This document shows positions 1 through 9,298 of a stretch of DNA of 64,000 nt, one piece after another (position 1 is the stretch's first letter; each line of letters begins with the position of its first letter). Source of the DNA: JAPLKX01 sp035530195 (GTDB lineage Bacteria; Hydrogenedentota; Hydrogenedentia; Hydrogenedentales; SLHB01); the NCBI GenBank assembly GCA_035530195.1, contig DATKVG010000103.1, positions 22,381 to 86,380 on the forward strand. The letters are read 5' to 3'. The notes under the pieces were generated by a model that saw only the letters and a list, made by a program, of their open reading frames with translations, did no database searches and was not told the DNA's origin. The position numbers and the translations under genes were made by a program.

Positions 1-817
1 GAGCGTCGTCGGCCAGTTTCTTTTCGGTTTCTTCGTCGATCCGCTGGTCCATTTCGAGGGCGGGCAGGGCGTGGGCTGGGTATCCGACGGGTTTTGCGGG
101 TACGCCGGCAACGGTGCAGTGAGGTGGGACGTCTTCGAGCACGACGCTGCCGGCGCCGATTTTTGCGCCTTCGCCGATGATGACGTTGCCGAGCACCTTG
201 GCGCCGGCCCCGATCAGCACACCCTTGCCGATCCTGGGGTGGCGTTGGCCGCCGGCCTTGCCGGTGCCGCCAAGCGTGACCTCGTGCAACATCGAGAAGT
301 CGTCGTCGATGACGGCGGTCTCGCCGATGACGATGCTGGTGGCGTGGTCGAACAGGAGGCCTTTTCCGAGCCGCGCCCCGGGGTGGATGTCGACGGCAAA
401 CACTTCGGACATCCGGCTCTGAAGGTACAGGGCCAGCGGTTTCCGGTCCTGTTGCCAGTAGTAATGGGCGGCACGGTAGGACTGGATGGCGTGGTAGCCC
501 TTGAAGTAGAGGAGCGGCTGCGAGCAGCCGCGGCATGCCGGGTCGCGGGTGACGACGGCGTTGATGTCGGCGCGCAATGCGGCGGCAATCTTGTGGTCGC
601 TGCGAAACGCTTCGTCAATGAGGTCGCGCAGCGTAACCGCGGGGACGGTCGAGCTCCCCAGCTTGCTGGCGAGGATGAAGCTGAGCGCGTCCTCGAGTGT
701 TTTGTGGTTCAAGACCACCGAGTAGAGGAAACTGGCCAGCATCGGCTCGGTTTGCGCGTCTCGCGCGGCTTCCTCGCGTATTTTTTCCCAAATCGGGTCG
801 TTTTTCTGCTTCGTCAT
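1..817 (-). CDS. cysE: Serine O-acetyltransferase (CysE), 3' end cut by window edge
   Basis: Transfers acetyl from acetyl-CoA to L-serine, giving O-acetylserine for cysteine synthesis in the cytoplasm. Starts at an ATG at 817 (MTKQKNDPIWEKIREEA) and stays open to the left edge, giving 272 codons, close to the roughly 273 residues of the E. coli enzyme, so very little is missing. The N-terminal helical domain is followed by VDIHPGARLGKGLLFDHAT and GETAVIDDDFSMLHEVTLGG, which hold the Asp/His catalytic pair, and then a left-handed beta-helix of hexapeptide repeats (IGKGVLIGAGAKVLGNVIIG). No adjacent cysK is visible. Identification is from these motifs and is secure. Confidence 0.96.
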   Translation of the reverse strand, partial: MTKQKNDPIWEKIREEAARDAQTEPMLASFLYSVVLNHKTLEDALSFILASKLGSSTVPAVTLRDLIDEAFRSDHKIAAALRADINAVVTRDPACRGCSQPLLYFKGYHAIQSYRAAHYYWQQDRKPLALYLQSRMSEVFAVDIHPGARLGKGLLFDHATSIVIGETAVIDDDFSMLHEVTLGGTGKAGGQRHPRIGKGVLIGAGAKVLGNVIIGEGAKIGAGSVVLEDVPPHCTVAGVPAKPVGYPAHALPALEMDQRIDEETEKKLADDA

Positions 818-931
818 TACGCGCTCTCCTTTGAAGAATGATAGCACAGATTAAATCCGCGTATGAAGACGGACGCGGCCCGGGTGCGCCATGGCGGCCG
901 TTATATATGACGACATAATTTTTGCTGAATG

Positions 932-957
932 TGGGTCCGGAATTATTCCGGACCTAC
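932..957. repeat. Short palindromic repeat, copy 1
   Basis: Near-perfect palindrome around GTCCGGAATTATTCCGGAC, followed by CTACAGA. A related copy lies at 20844-20870 upstream of the M24-like gene. A half-site (GCCTACAGGAAGG) follows about 10 bp later. Confidence 0.65.
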
Positions 958-1003
958 AGATGCCGAGCCTACAGGAAGGTGCAAAAATTCGGTCGTGCTG
1001 TAT

Positions 1004-1071
1004 AGAATCTTTGTTCGCGACATCTGCGCGCGCCGCGTAGATGTCGGCTCAAAGTCGCGAACAAAGATTCT
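1004..1071 (+). repeat. 68-bp interspersed inverted-repeat element, copy 1
   Basis: Bounded by perfect 18-bp inverted termini (AGAATCTTTGTTCGCGAC and its complement). The 32-bp core contains a smaller hairpin (ATCTGCGCG...CGCGTAGAT). The second copy at 11496-11563 has exactly the same length but lies in the opposite orientation, with only a few core differences. This looks like a REP/MITE-type element; it has no coding capacity. Confidence 0.85.
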
Positions 1072-1133
1072 GATTCCGGCTTACCAGCCGGCGGCTTCTT
1101 AGCCGCCTTAGAACATGTTATAGTTGGTTCTTT

Positions 1134-2519
1134 ATGAAAGCGTTTGATCGCGAAATAGTGAGTGGCAGCATCGTGCAGTCGGTATGGAAGCTGGCGTGGC
1201 CGATGACGCTGCTGAACCTGGTGAACGGGTCGCACAGCCTGGTCGACCACATCCTGGTGGGCAACTTCATTTCGTCCGCAGACAATGCGGCCAACGCGGC
1301 GATCGGGGTGGCGTGGCAGGTTTTCCTGGTGTTTGTGGTGATGATCGCGTCGCTTTTCCAGGGCAACAACGTTTTGATCGCGCGTTACGCGGGCAAGCAG
1401 GATAGAGAAAAAATCAGCGGGGTGGCGTACGACGTGTTTGTGGCGTCGGTGGCAATCCTGGTGCTGGTGCTTGGGCCGCTGGGCTTTCTGTTGAGCCCGG
1501 CGCTGGTCAGGTTTGCGACGGCGGACGCGTCGGTGGCGGCTCACGCGCTGCCGTACCTGCGGATCATGTTTGTGGGCGGGGTGCCGCTGTTCATCATGTT
1601 CATGGTGACGGGCGCGCTGCAGGCGTCGGGCCAGCCAAAAGTGCCGTTGAAGCTGGGCGTGCTCACAACAGTGCTGAACATCGTGCTGAGCACGCTGTTT
1701 ATTACGGGGTTCGGCCCGTGGCCGCCGATGGGGACGGCGGGGGCGGCGCTGGGAACGTGCCTGGCGCCGCTGGCGAGCGTGGGGATCGTGCTGGCGCTGG
1801 TGATGCGGCGGCGGACGATGTTTCTGCCCCCGAAACGGTTGCGGCTGCCGGACTGGCGCGTACTGCGGGCGGTGGCCCTGATCGGTGTGCCCACGGGTGT
1901 GCAGGCGGTGCTGCTTAACCTAGGCGGGGCGCTGCTGATCGGCAAGATCGGGACGCTGCCGCAGGGGGCGGCGGCGCAGGCCGCGTATACCATCGGGTAC
2001 ATTCAGCTTTTTTCGCTGGTGATGTGGGTGTCGTTCGGACTTCGGGTCGCTTCGGCCACCATCATGGGGCAGAATATCGGCGCGAACCGGCCTGAACGGG
2101 GCACGCGGGGCGTGTACGTGGCGGCGCTGATGGGCATGACGTGGGCGGCGGTGATCGGCGCGGTGTTCTGGCTGTTTCCGGGCGTGCTGCTGGGGGCGTT
2201 TCGGGCTACCGCGGAACCCTTGTTTGGCTACGGGGCGTCGTTGCTCAAGGTGCTGGCGTTTTCCGGCGTGATGCAGGTCGTGACGCTGGCGTTCACGGGC
2301 GGGTTGCAGGGCGCCGGCGACACGCGCACGCCGATGTTCATCGCGTTCATCACGCAGATCGTCATCTTGCTGGGTCTGGCGCAGGTGTTGGATATGACGG
2401 GACATCTGAGCGTGTACACATTGTGGGGTGCGGTCTTCGTGGCGCACGCCTCGCGCTTCCTGCTGACGGCGGCGGTTTTCTATCGCGGGCGGTGGAAAGG
2501 GATCGAACTGGAGGTGTAG
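1134..2519 (+). CDS. MATE family multidrug/Na+ antiporter
   Basis: Integral inner-membrane protein of 461 residues, the usual MATE length (two MatE halves, about 12 helices). The N-terminal SVWKLAWPMTLLNLVNGSHSLVDHILVG and the second-half VALIGVPTGVQAVLLNLGGALLIG are the repeated helix-1/helix-7 segments of the family. MATE proteins export cationic or organic compounds using H+ or Na+ gradients; the substrate cannot be read from the sequence. Strong hydrophobic segments run throughout and the end is GGLQGAGDTRTPMF, typical of NorM/DinF relatives. No clear Shine-Dalgarno precedes the ATG. The start lies about 60 bp downstream of the 68-bp inverted repeat. Confidence 0.95.
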   Translation: MKAFDREIVSGSIVQSVWKLAWPMTLLNLVNGSHSLVDHILVGNFISSADNAANAAIGVAWQVFLVFVVMIASLFQGNNVLIARYAGKQDREKISGVAYDVFVASVAILVLVLGPLGFLLSPALVRFATADASVAAHALPYLRIMFVGGVPLFIMFMVTGALQASGQPKVPLKLGVLTTVLNIVLSTLFITGFGPWPPMGTAGAALGTCLAPLASVGIVLALVMRRRTMFLPPKRLRLPDWRVLRAVALIGVPTGVQAVLLNLGGALLIGKIGTLPQGAAAQAAYTIGYIQLFSLVMWVSFGLRVASATIMGQNIGANRPERGTRGVYVAALMGMTWAAVIGAVFWLFPGVLLGAFRATAEPLFGYGASLLKVLAFSGVMQVVTLAFTGGLQGAGDTRTPMFIAFITQIVILLGLAQVLDMTGHLSVYTLWGAVFVAHASRFLLTAAVFYRGRWKGIELEV

Positions 2520-2743
2520 CTGGCACAGTGAGCGAAAAGGAACAAGATTGGCTGGAACGTCTGTCGGCATGGCGGCTCGCCGGGCTACTGCAAGTAGGTG
2601 GCGTGGCCTTTGCGGTGAAAAAGGCTATAAACTGCGCGCTTCATAACCTCAAGGGGGAAAGGCGGTAGGGGCATATGTTATCATTTGACTAACGATTATT
2701 TTGCGGCAGGGAAACCGGCCTTGGCGTCCCATGCAGGAAAGAA

Positions 2744-3934
2744 ATGATGAATTACGATTCAAAAAGCGGACGGCTGGTGGCGTGGCAGGCGGGGGAGGCG
2801 CCTGGCCCGTGGCGCATGCTGCTATTTCCCACGTTTCGGTGCAACTTGCGGTGCGCTATTTGCTCACGCGCCTGGTGGGATGACCCGCCCGCATTTAAAC
2901 ACGAGATGTCGGACGAACGGCTGCTGCGGCTGGTGGATGAGAGTGCGGAACTGGGGGTCCAGGAGTTCTGCATCGGGGGCGGCGGTGAACCGTTGGTGCG
3001 CGGCGAGATCGTGATGAAACTGTGCGAGCGTATCAAGCACTACAAAATGTACGGCATCCTGCAGACAAACGGAACGCTGCTCACGGCGGACCGCATTGAC
3101 CAGCTTGTGCGGATGAACTGGGACCACATCGATCTCAGTATAGACGGGCCGACCGCCGAGACCTGCGATGCTATCCGTCAAAAAGGCGTTTTCGACAAAG
3201 CAATCGCGGCCGTGAGAGAGACGCGGGCCGCCAAAACGCGCCACAAACGAAAACTGCCGCAGATGACGGCGGTGAACGTCATCACGTCATTAAACTACGA
3301 CCGTCTCGACCAGATGATAGAAATGCTTCACGAGGCGGGCGCAGATTCGGTTATCTTCAAAGACATGATTGTCTATGCCGAAGGAATGCGAGAATTTGCC
3401 TTGACAGACACGCAGACGGTGGAACTGCAAGGGCACCTGGAGAAGGCGGGCCGACGCGGGCTTGATCTGGGCCTGTCGCTGTATGGCGGGTCATATGTCC
3501 AATGCGAACAGGGACCGGGCCCGGTGGGGCAGAAATCAGACGTGAAGCACGGATACGAGCAGGCGCTTTGCGTCGAACCCTGGCTGAGCATGGTGGTGCT
3601 ATGCAACGGGTCCGCGGCCCCGTGTTGCAGCTTTTGGGAAGGCATCGCAGGCAGTCTGGAAACCAGCTCTCTTAAGGATGTCTGGCTGGGACCGGAGTAC
3701 ACGCAATTCAGGAAAGACATACTCGAGGGGCGGGGCCCGGCGCCATGCAAGGTGTGCCAGCCACAGTACGTGCTCCAGAAGGAGCAGGTCCTGGCGCGAC
3801 TGAGCAATTATGAACGGTACCAGGCGACGCCGTGGAACTTGGCGGCGCGTGTGTTAAACAGTTTGCGCCATCACGGGCTGCGTGCCAGCTTCGCACGCGG
3901 CAAAGAATGGCTCCTGATCCGCAAGCGCCTCTAA
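2744..3934 (+). CDS. Radical SAM/SPASM protein, first of a pair
   Basis: 396 residues. The radical SAM signature C33-x3-C37-x2-C40 (FRCNLRCAICSR) would hold the 4Fe-4S cluster that cleaves S-adenosylmethionine. GGGGEPLVRGE and SIDGPTAETCDAIR are the usual glycine-rich and later barrel strands. A C-terminal SPASM domain has C276, C287, C294-C295, C335 and C338 for auxiliary clusters. Such proteins commonly modify ribosomal peptides or act in cofactor or glycan synthesis; no precursor peptide is recognised here. An in-frame second ATG follows directly at 2747. The next gene is a clear paralog 33 bp downstream, so the two probably form one transcript with the glycosyltransferases that follow. 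Confidence 0.93.
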   Translation: MMNYDSKSGRLVAWQAGEAPGPWRMLLFPTFRCNLRCAICSRAWWDDPPAFKHEMSDERLLRLVDESAELGVQEFCIGGGGEPLVRGEIVMKLCERIKHYKMYGILQTNGTLLTADRIDQLVRMNWDHIDLSIDGPTAETCDAIRQKGVFDKAIAAVRETRAAKTRHKRKLPQMTAVNVITSLNYDRLDQMIEMLHEAGADSVIFKDMIVYAEGMREFALTDTQTVELQGHLEKAGRRGLDLGLSLYGGSYVQCEQGPGPVGQKSDVKHGYEQALCVEPWLSMVVLCNGSAAPCCSFWEGIAGSLETSSLKDVWLGPEYTQFRKDILEGRGPAPCKVCQPQYVLQKEQVLARLSNYERYQATPWNLAARVLNSLRHHGLRASFARGKEWLLIRKRL

Positions 3935-3967
3935 GGGCGCGGGGCGGACAGCGCGCATACGACGCAA

Positions 3968-5170
3968 ATGATCAAGAGCAACGCGGGCATAATCGATCGG
4001 CTGGACGCGTGGCGCCTCGGGCGCCGGGCTGGCCCCGTTCACGTTACGGTGTATCCCACCAACCGCTGTAATCTTCAATGCAGCATCTGCTGGCAGCGCT
4101 GGTCGGAGATCGAACGCCAGGAGTTGCCGGATGATCGCCTGATGCGCCTGGTTGACGAATGCGCGGACGCCGGCGTAGCCGATTGGCTGTTTGTCGGCGG
4201 GGGCGAACCTATGGTGCGCGGCGAACTGATGATGAAAATGATGTCGCGCATTCGGGAACGGGGGATGAATGGCTGCCTGCAAACCAACGGGACGCTGTTT
4301 AAGGAGGATCAACTCGAGGCGCTGGTGAAAATGGGCTGGTATCGCGTAGCCGTGAGCGTGGATGGGCCGGACGAGGCGACTAACGACGCCATCCGTAGCA
4401 ACGGGTCATTCGCCAAAGCTACAGCCAATATCAGGCGGCTCGTGGACATGAAACAGCGGCTTAAATCTTCATTGCCGGGCGTATGCCTGTATATGACGCT
4501 GACAAACCTTACCTACAACCGAATCGATGAGATGGTGGAACTCTCTCATTCGCTTGGTTGCGACACCACATTCAGCATCTCCGAGCTTATCGTGAGAGGA
4601 AAACGCTGCCAGGAATTGGCGTTGACGCCGGAACAGCGCAGCAGATTGCCCGAGCACCTCAACCGCGCCGAGGACAAAGCACGCGCGTACGGGCTCGAAA
4701 CAAACTTCTCCATGTACCTTTCCACAAGCAAATCCGAAAACAAAAAAACCGCCAGGCGCAGTCAGTTTCCTCCGAACGATATGGCCAACGCGGTGTGCTT
4801 TGAGCCCTGGTTGAGAATAGCCATCCTGCCAGATGGCCGCACGGGCCCTTGCTGCTCATTTTGGGCCGCCGATGCCGATACCCTTGAAGCCAAGACCCTC
4901 GAGGAAGTGTGGCATGGCGCATATATGGAACGGGTGCGAAAGCAGTTGATCGAGCACCAACCTCCAGCCTACTGCGCCCACTGCTCGTCGGATAACCTCG
5001 CCTTAACGCGCCAATTGAGAGAGGCTTACCGGGAGTACCGCAGCCTTCGCGGGGGCAGACTTATGGTGTATCTGGCATGTAAAGGACTGAAGAGTTTTCG
5101 ACGGGATGGACTCATCAAGACCGCGGGCCGCGCCAAAGAATGGATCTTGCTGCAGAGAGGAAGACAATAG
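3968..5170 (+). CDS. Radical SAM/SPASM protein, second of a pair
   Basis: 400 residues, paralogous to the upstream gene along its whole length. The cluster motif is C34-x3-C38-x2-C41 (NRCNLQCSICWQRW), with GGGEPMVRGELMMKM and SVDGPDEATNDAIRSN later. The SPASM part keeps CFEPWLRIAILPDGRTGPCCSF and CAHC. Both copies retain the full set of cluster cysteines, so both should be active enzymes that have diverged in substrate. The C-terminal RAKEWILLQRGRQ resembles the upstream protein's GKEWLLIRKRL, a shared basic, possibly membrane-facing tail. Substrate unknown. Confidence 0.93.
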   Translation: MIKSNAGIIDRLDAWRLGRRAGPVHVTVYPTNRCNLQCSICWQRWSEIERQELPDDRLMRLVDECADAGVADWLFVGGGEPMVRGELMMKMMSRIRERGMNGCLQTNGTLFKEDQLEALVKMGWYRVAVSVDGPDEATNDAIRSNGSFAKATANIRRLVDMKQRLKSSLPGVCLYMTLTNLTYNRIDEMVELSHSLGCDTTFSISELIVRGKRCQELALTPEQRSRLPEHLNRAEDKARAYGLETNFSMYLSTSKSENKKTARRSQFPPNDMANAVCFEPWLRIAILPDGRTGPCCSFWAADADTLEAKTLEEVWHGAYMERVRKQLIEHQPPAYCAHCSSDNLALTRQLREAYREYRSLRGGRLMVYLACKGLKSFRRDGLIKTAGRAKEWILLQRGRQ

Positions 5171-5242
5171 CCCATGGCTCAGAATGTCCTGCCTTCCCGG
5201 CCGCAGACGGTTGCGGTACAATAACGGGTAGAGGCCTCATCA

Positions 5243-7567
5243 TTGACAACTAGATTACAAGATTCTCTGCCACCCGTGCGCGGGCTGGTCGTGCTGACCA
5301 ACAGCCGCGGACAAACCTTTCCCCTGCGCGACGTCCAGCGGTGGATCAACCTGAACCGGCTGATGTTCAAGGTCGAGAAAATCGACGTGCTGGCGCGGCA
5401 CGTCGACGTGCACCTGATTAAAACGCTCGTCGAATACGCCCGGCTCAACACGGCTGTCAACGCGGCCGTTTCGTTAAGGACGGACTGCTCGGGGCCGCCG
5501 CCCGACCCGGGGCTGCTACGGGACGCCGGCCTGCTCGACGTTTTTCTGACGCCCCCGGAACCCGACGGAGACTTGTTTCATCGCTGGCTTGATGCGTGCG
5601 GGAAGGCGGGGCGTGCGGTGCGGGTGCAACTGTGCGCTCCGTTCGGCGCCTCACTCGATGTGCGGGCCTTGGCGGCGCGTCTTAAGGCGGCAGGCGCCTT
5701 GGCCGTGAACATTGTGCTGTATGACGCCTTCGATACGCCTATGGCGTCGCATGGTAAAGATGTGACGTTGGCCAAGATGAACGAGTTGGCCGCGGCGGTC
5801 GCCGCACAGGAGATTGAAACCAGCCTTTACGGCTTGCCGTTGTGCCTGGTGGTGGACGAGAACATGCCCATGGCGGGCAATAGGCCGCTGTTTTTCCAGG
5901 ACCATCAGCAGTACGACCGAGGCGCGTACGAGCTCGCAGCGAAACTGTACCGGCGGCCGGTAAAACGGGCCCGTCTCGCGCTCGCAATCTTGATCGCGGG
6001 GCGGACGCAAATCGAAAACCCGCTGGATAAATGGGTAGTCGAGTGGCTGCTTGTGAACCGCCCGTGGTGGTACTGCTTCCTGATGCTTGTGCACAAGGTC
6101 ACGCTGTATTCGCGGCTGATTAAGAGCCGCGTGCCGGAGGCGGCCGATTCATCGCCGCCCGAGCCGGCCCGCGAGAAGGCGAAGGGCCCGCGGTGCGGAT
6201 CGTGCAGCCTGCGGCGGATCTGCGACGGCGAAACGGCCGAGTTCAAGCGCGCGCTTCCGGGCGTCGAGGTGCGGCCGCGCGACGGGCAACCGGTGTTGTC
6301 GCCGGCTCATTTCTCGGGGCAGCGTCAGCGGCATTATGATGGAATTGACGCGCTGCGCCTGCAGGCGGAGTCGCAACGCCAGGCGCTCGTGGAGGAAGCA
6401 GGCCGGCTGATGGTACAGCAGACGCCCGAGGTTCTGCCGGCGTCTCACTACTGGGCGCTGAACACATACGGGGAGCCGTTGTCGGGCGCGGTGAGGTGGC
6501 ATTCGGCGACGCACGCCGAAAAACTCAGCTCGATCGTGGCTTACATCCAGTCGCCGTTCGTCATTTCGTGCAGTATCGGCGGCGGGATAGCGGATCTGGC
6601 CGGGTTTGCCGTGGGCAGGACCGGGCGGCTGGTTTGCCCGATGCTGCTACCCTCCCACGAGATCTCGCTTTACGTAAAGAAAGGCGGCGGATACGTGCTG
6701 ATGCGCGACGGCCAGCCGGTTACGCCAGCCCAGTTGGGAAGGTCGTATTACGTGCCGGCGCTGATGCCGGACTGGAACCCGATCCAGTTGTCATTATGGA
6801 ACGTGGATGGGACCATCACCACGCAGGAGGTGAGGATTTGGAAAGAGCCGGACGCGGCGCTGCCCGAACCGCGCGCAAAGTACAGCGTGGTGATTTTCAG
6901 CACGCGGTTTTCGCGGCGTCTGCAGGCGACGCTGCAAAGCCTCGCCCACCAGGAAGGGGTGGTTCCGGGCGATCTCGAGGTGGTGGTGGGTTACGTGCCG
7001 GGCATTGACGCCACGGACGACGTGCTCGAGTCGGTGCGGCTTGCCCACCCGGGGCTGCGGGTGAAACGGGCGGCGTTCCCGGAGCACCGGGTGAAATCCA
7101 AAGGTTTCATCATCAACGAATCGGTTCGCCAAGCGACGGGCGAGTGGGTGGTCCTGATGGATGCGGACATCCTGCTGCCGCCGGACTTTTTCACCCGCGT
7201 CGAGGCCGAAACCGCCGGCTGCGTGTTCATGGCGCCGGACGGACGCGTGATGCTCGATGCCGAGACGACGGCCAAGGTGCTGTTGGGCGAGATCGAGCCG
7301 CGGCTCGAGTGGCGCGCGCTCGTGAACGGCGGCGAATACCGGCACCGGGAGTCTGAGGGCATCCCGATCGGGTTCTGCCAGATTGTGCGCGCCACGTGTT
7401 TTGAGAAGGTACAATACGAAGAGTACGAACATTTTGCGGTGGCTGATTCGAACTTCGGGCTGGCGATGCGCCGGGAGTTCGGGCAGGAAAAACGCCTCAG
7501 CGGGATGCCGGTGATCCATCTGGACCACGGCGGCAGCCGGTGGTTCGGCACGCGCGGGCACCTATGA
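5243..7567 (+). CDS. Degenerate radical-SAM-like domain fused to GT2 glycosyltransferase
   Basis: 774 residues from a TTG start (GAGG lies about 10 bp upstream). Residues 1-300 have the strand-helix rhythm of a radical SAM barrel (AVSLRTDCSG, LLDVFLTPPEPDG, ALAVNIVLYDAFDTP) but no CxxxCxxC motif. C318, C321 and C327 (RCGSCSLRRIC) resemble the auxiliary cysteine knot that ends many radical SAM enzymes. From about residue 547 a GT2 GT-A fold begins (YSVVIFSTRFSRRLQATLQSL) with the DxD motif D640-A-D642 and a late HLDHGG. It probably transfers a nucleotide-activated sugar; the N-terminal part may bind the substrate handled by the two radical SAM enzymes upstream. The fusion call is inference from motifs; the GT2 part is firm. 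Confidence 0.8.
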   Translation: MTTRLQDSLPPVRGLVVLTNSRGQTFPLRDVQRWINLNRLMFKVEKIDVLARHVDVHLIKTLVEYARLNTAVNAAVSLRTDCSGPPPDPGLLRDAGLLDVFLTPPEPDGDLFHRWLDACGKAGRAVRVQLCAPFGASLDVRALAARLKAAGALAVNIVLYDAFDTPMASHGKDVTLAKMNELAAAVAAQEIETSLYGLPLCLVVDENMPMAGNRPLFFQDHQQYDRGAYELAAKLYRRPVKRARLALAILIAGRTQIENPLDKWVVEWLLVNRPWWYCFLMLVHKVTLYSRLIKSRVPEAADSSPPEPAREKAKGPRCGSCSLRRICDGETAEFKRALPGVEVRPRDGQPVLSPAHFSGQRQRHYDGIDALRLQAESQRQALVEEAGRLMVQQTPEVLPASHYWALNTYGEPLSGAVRWHSATHAEKLSSIVAYIQSPFVISCSIGGGIADLAGFAVGRTGRLVCPMLLPSHEISLYVKKGGGYVLMRDGQPVTPAQLGRSYYVPALMPDWNPIQLSLWNVDGTITTQEVRIWKEPDAALPEPRAKYSVVIFSTRFSRRLQATLQSLAHQEGVVPGDLEVVVGYVPGIDATDDVLESVRLAHPGLRVKRAAFPEHRVKSKGFIINESVRQATGEWVVLMDADILLPPDFFTRVEAETAGCVFMAPDGRVMLDAETTAKVLLGEIEPRLEWRALVNGGEYRHRESEGIPIGFCQIVRATCFEKVQYEEYEHFAVADSNFGLAMRREFGQEKRLSGMPVIHLDHGGSRWFGTRGHL

Positions 7568-7589
7568 AGCCGCACCGGGAAATTCGGGC

Positions 7590-8840
7590 ATGAAACTGGC
7601 CTTTGTCGATCTTGTTTTTTCGTGGCCGCCGCTCGGCGGGGCGCCGCTGGACCTGTACCAAACGATGGTGGGGCTGCAGCAGCTTGGCCACGAGGCGAAG
7701 CTGTTTTTTGCCGCCGACAAGGACAACTGGGACCGCGGCGAAATCCCGCCCGGCTCATTGCCGTTCGAATCGCAGCGGCTGGACTTCGATCTGGACACGT
7801 TCACGCCCGAGCATGTTCCGGCGCGGTTTCGGGAAGCGGTGGATGCGTGGCGGCCCGACGTGGTTTTTGTTTGTTTCGGTTTTTTCATGAAGCCGTTTGT
7901 GACCAAAGCGCTGGCGGGTTATCCGCTTGTCTCGCGCTATTACGCGTACGAGGTGGCGTGTCTTCGCGATTACCGCCAGTTTTGGAAGAAGAAGACGTGC
8001 CCCAGCGATTACGTGAACACGCCGAACGCGTGCCGGCGTTGCACCGCGCGCGCGTTGGGCAAAGACATCCGTGCGGGCCGGATCAACTCGTACGCGCGCG
8101 AGTATCTGGCTGCCGGCGCGCACCGTCCCGAATATTATGACGTGCTGGTCGAGTCGGTGAGGTCCTACAATGCCATCATCGTTTACAACCACATGACGAA
8201 ACGCCACCTGTCGGCGTTGAACGCGAACGTCCACGTGATTCCCGGCGGCGTCCACGCGGGCGAGTTTGCCTTTACGCCGCCGCCGTCGCGCAAGCCGGGC
8301 GAGAAAAAAATCATCCTGATGACGGGCCGGGCCACGGATTTCTCGAAGGGGCTGCACATTGTGCAGCGATCCGGAGCCCTGTTGGCGAAGCGCCGTGACG
8401 ATTTCGAGTTTTGGGTGACAGTCGAGGCGCCGTTTGTGCGGAAGGCGCCGTGGATCCGGGCCCTGGGCTGGCACGACGTGTCGGAACTCCCGGCATTTTA
8501 CCGGCAGGCGGACATTTGCGTCGTGCCGTCGGTTTGGGAAGAGCCGTTCGGGATGGTGGCGGTCGAGGCGATGGCGACGGGCCGGCCGGTGTGCGTGAGC
8601 CGGGTCGGCGGCCTTCAGGAAATCGTCACGCCCGGCGAGACCGGGTTCATCTACGACCGCAACGACGCAAAGGCGCTCGCCGGGCACCTCGAGACCCTGC
8701 TGGATCAGCCTGACCTGCGGGCGCGGATGGGCGAGGCGGGGCGGCGGCGGGTCGAGCAGGAGTACGACTGGCCGCGCATCATGCAGAAATACTATCCGCC
8801 CATACTTGAAGGGATCGTGAAGAAAGCGAAAACCGCATGA
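7590..8840 (+). CDS. GT4-family glycosyltransferase, cassette copy 1
   Basis: 416 residues with a GT-B fold. The N-terminal half (MKLAFVDLVFSWPPLGGAPLDL) binds acceptor. The C-terminal half holds ILMTGRATDFSKGLHIV and EEPFGMVAVEAMATGRPV, the E-x7-E nucleotide-sugar signature of GT4 retaining transferases. A cysteine cluster between them (CPSDYVNTPNACRRC) is shared with the paralog at 47003-48238. The stop overlaps the next ATG by 4 bp (ATGA), indicating translational coupling. Likely role: building a surface glycan with the upstream genes. Acceptor and sugar unknown. Confidence 0.92.
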   Translation: MKLAFVDLVFSWPPLGGAPLDLYQTMVGLQQLGHEAKLFFAADKDNWDRGEIPPGSLPFESQRLDFDLDTFTPEHVPARFREAVDAWRPDVVFVCFGFFMKPFVTKALAGYPLVSRYYAYEVACLRDYRQFWKKKTCPSDYVNTPNACRRCTARALGKDIRAGRINSYAREYLAAGAHRPEYYDVLVESVRSYNAIIVYNHMTKRHLSALNANVHVIPGGVHAGEFAFTPPPSRKPGEKKIILMTGRATDFSKGLHIVQRSGALLAKRRDDFEFWVTVEAPFVRKAPWIRALGWHDVSELPAFYRQADICVVPSVWEEPFGMVAVEAMATGRPVCVSRVGGLQEIVTPGETGFIYDRNDAKALAGHLETLLDQPDLRARMGEAGRRRVEQEYDWPRIMQKYYPPILEGIVKKAKTA

Positions 8841-9298
8841 ACAACTCCGAACGCGCCTGCGTCTTTTTCAGCATCGGCAGCGACTTCGCCAAAGTGGTAA
8901 AAACCGTGCGGGCGCGGCATCCGGGTGCGCGCATCACAGCGATGGCGCCACCCGATTTTCCAATGGACGGCGTGGCGGCCGACGACGTCGTGCGGATGGA
9001 AGTGCAGCGGTACCGGCCATGGCACGTTGCGCGGCTTCGTCGCCTGGCCCGTCAACTCCGGGCGGGCCGGTACGACCGGTTCGTGGTCCTTTTCCCGAGC
9101 GTGAAACTCAAGATGCTCGCCTCGTTGAGCGGCGCGCCAAAATGCGAGTGCTGGGGCGTCGACGGCCGGGTCCGCCGGCTGGACCCCGGGTTCTGGGGCA
9201 ATTTCTCCGGCGAACTTCCGCGGCGGTTGCGCGGGTTTTGGCAGTTTCTCGACGTCTGGGTGCAGACGCTGCTGCGGCCGGTGAGGAAACGGCGCTAG
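8837..9298 (+). CDS. Short GT9-like partner protein, cassette copy 1
   Basis: 153 residues, coupled by ATGA overlap to the GT4 gene. The segment RAGRYDRFVVLFPSVKLKMLASLSGAPKCECWGVDG resembles the N-terminal Rossmann half of heptosyltransferase-like GT9 enzymes, but no nucleotide-binding C-terminal half is present. The C-terminus (RGFWQFLDVWVQTLLRPVRKRR) is an amphipathic stretch ending in basic residues, suited to membrane contact. A homologous protein follows the second GT4 gene at 48235-48714 in the same arrangement. It may be an accessory subunit of the transferase. Function is inferred only from context and weak fold resemblance. Confidence 0.75.
   Translation: MNNSERACVFFSIGSDFAKVVKTVRARHPGARITAMAPPDFPMDGVAADDVVRMEVQRYRPWHVARLRRLARQLRAGRYDRFVVLFPSVKLKMLASLSGAPKCECWGVDGRVRRLDPGFWGNFSGELPRRLRGFWQFLDVWVQTLLRPVRKRR

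Larger units (their letters stand above)
818..1133. other. Intergenic region with two palindromic repeats
   Basis: No gene is visible between cysE and the MATE gene, which are divergent, so both promoters must lie here. The stretch carries a palindrome centred on GGTCCGGAATTATTCCGGACC (932-957) and a 68-bp inverted-repeat element (1004-1071), both of which recur elsewhere in the window. A short GGCGGCTTCTTAGCCGCC palindrome follows at about 1088-1106. Confidence 0.7.
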
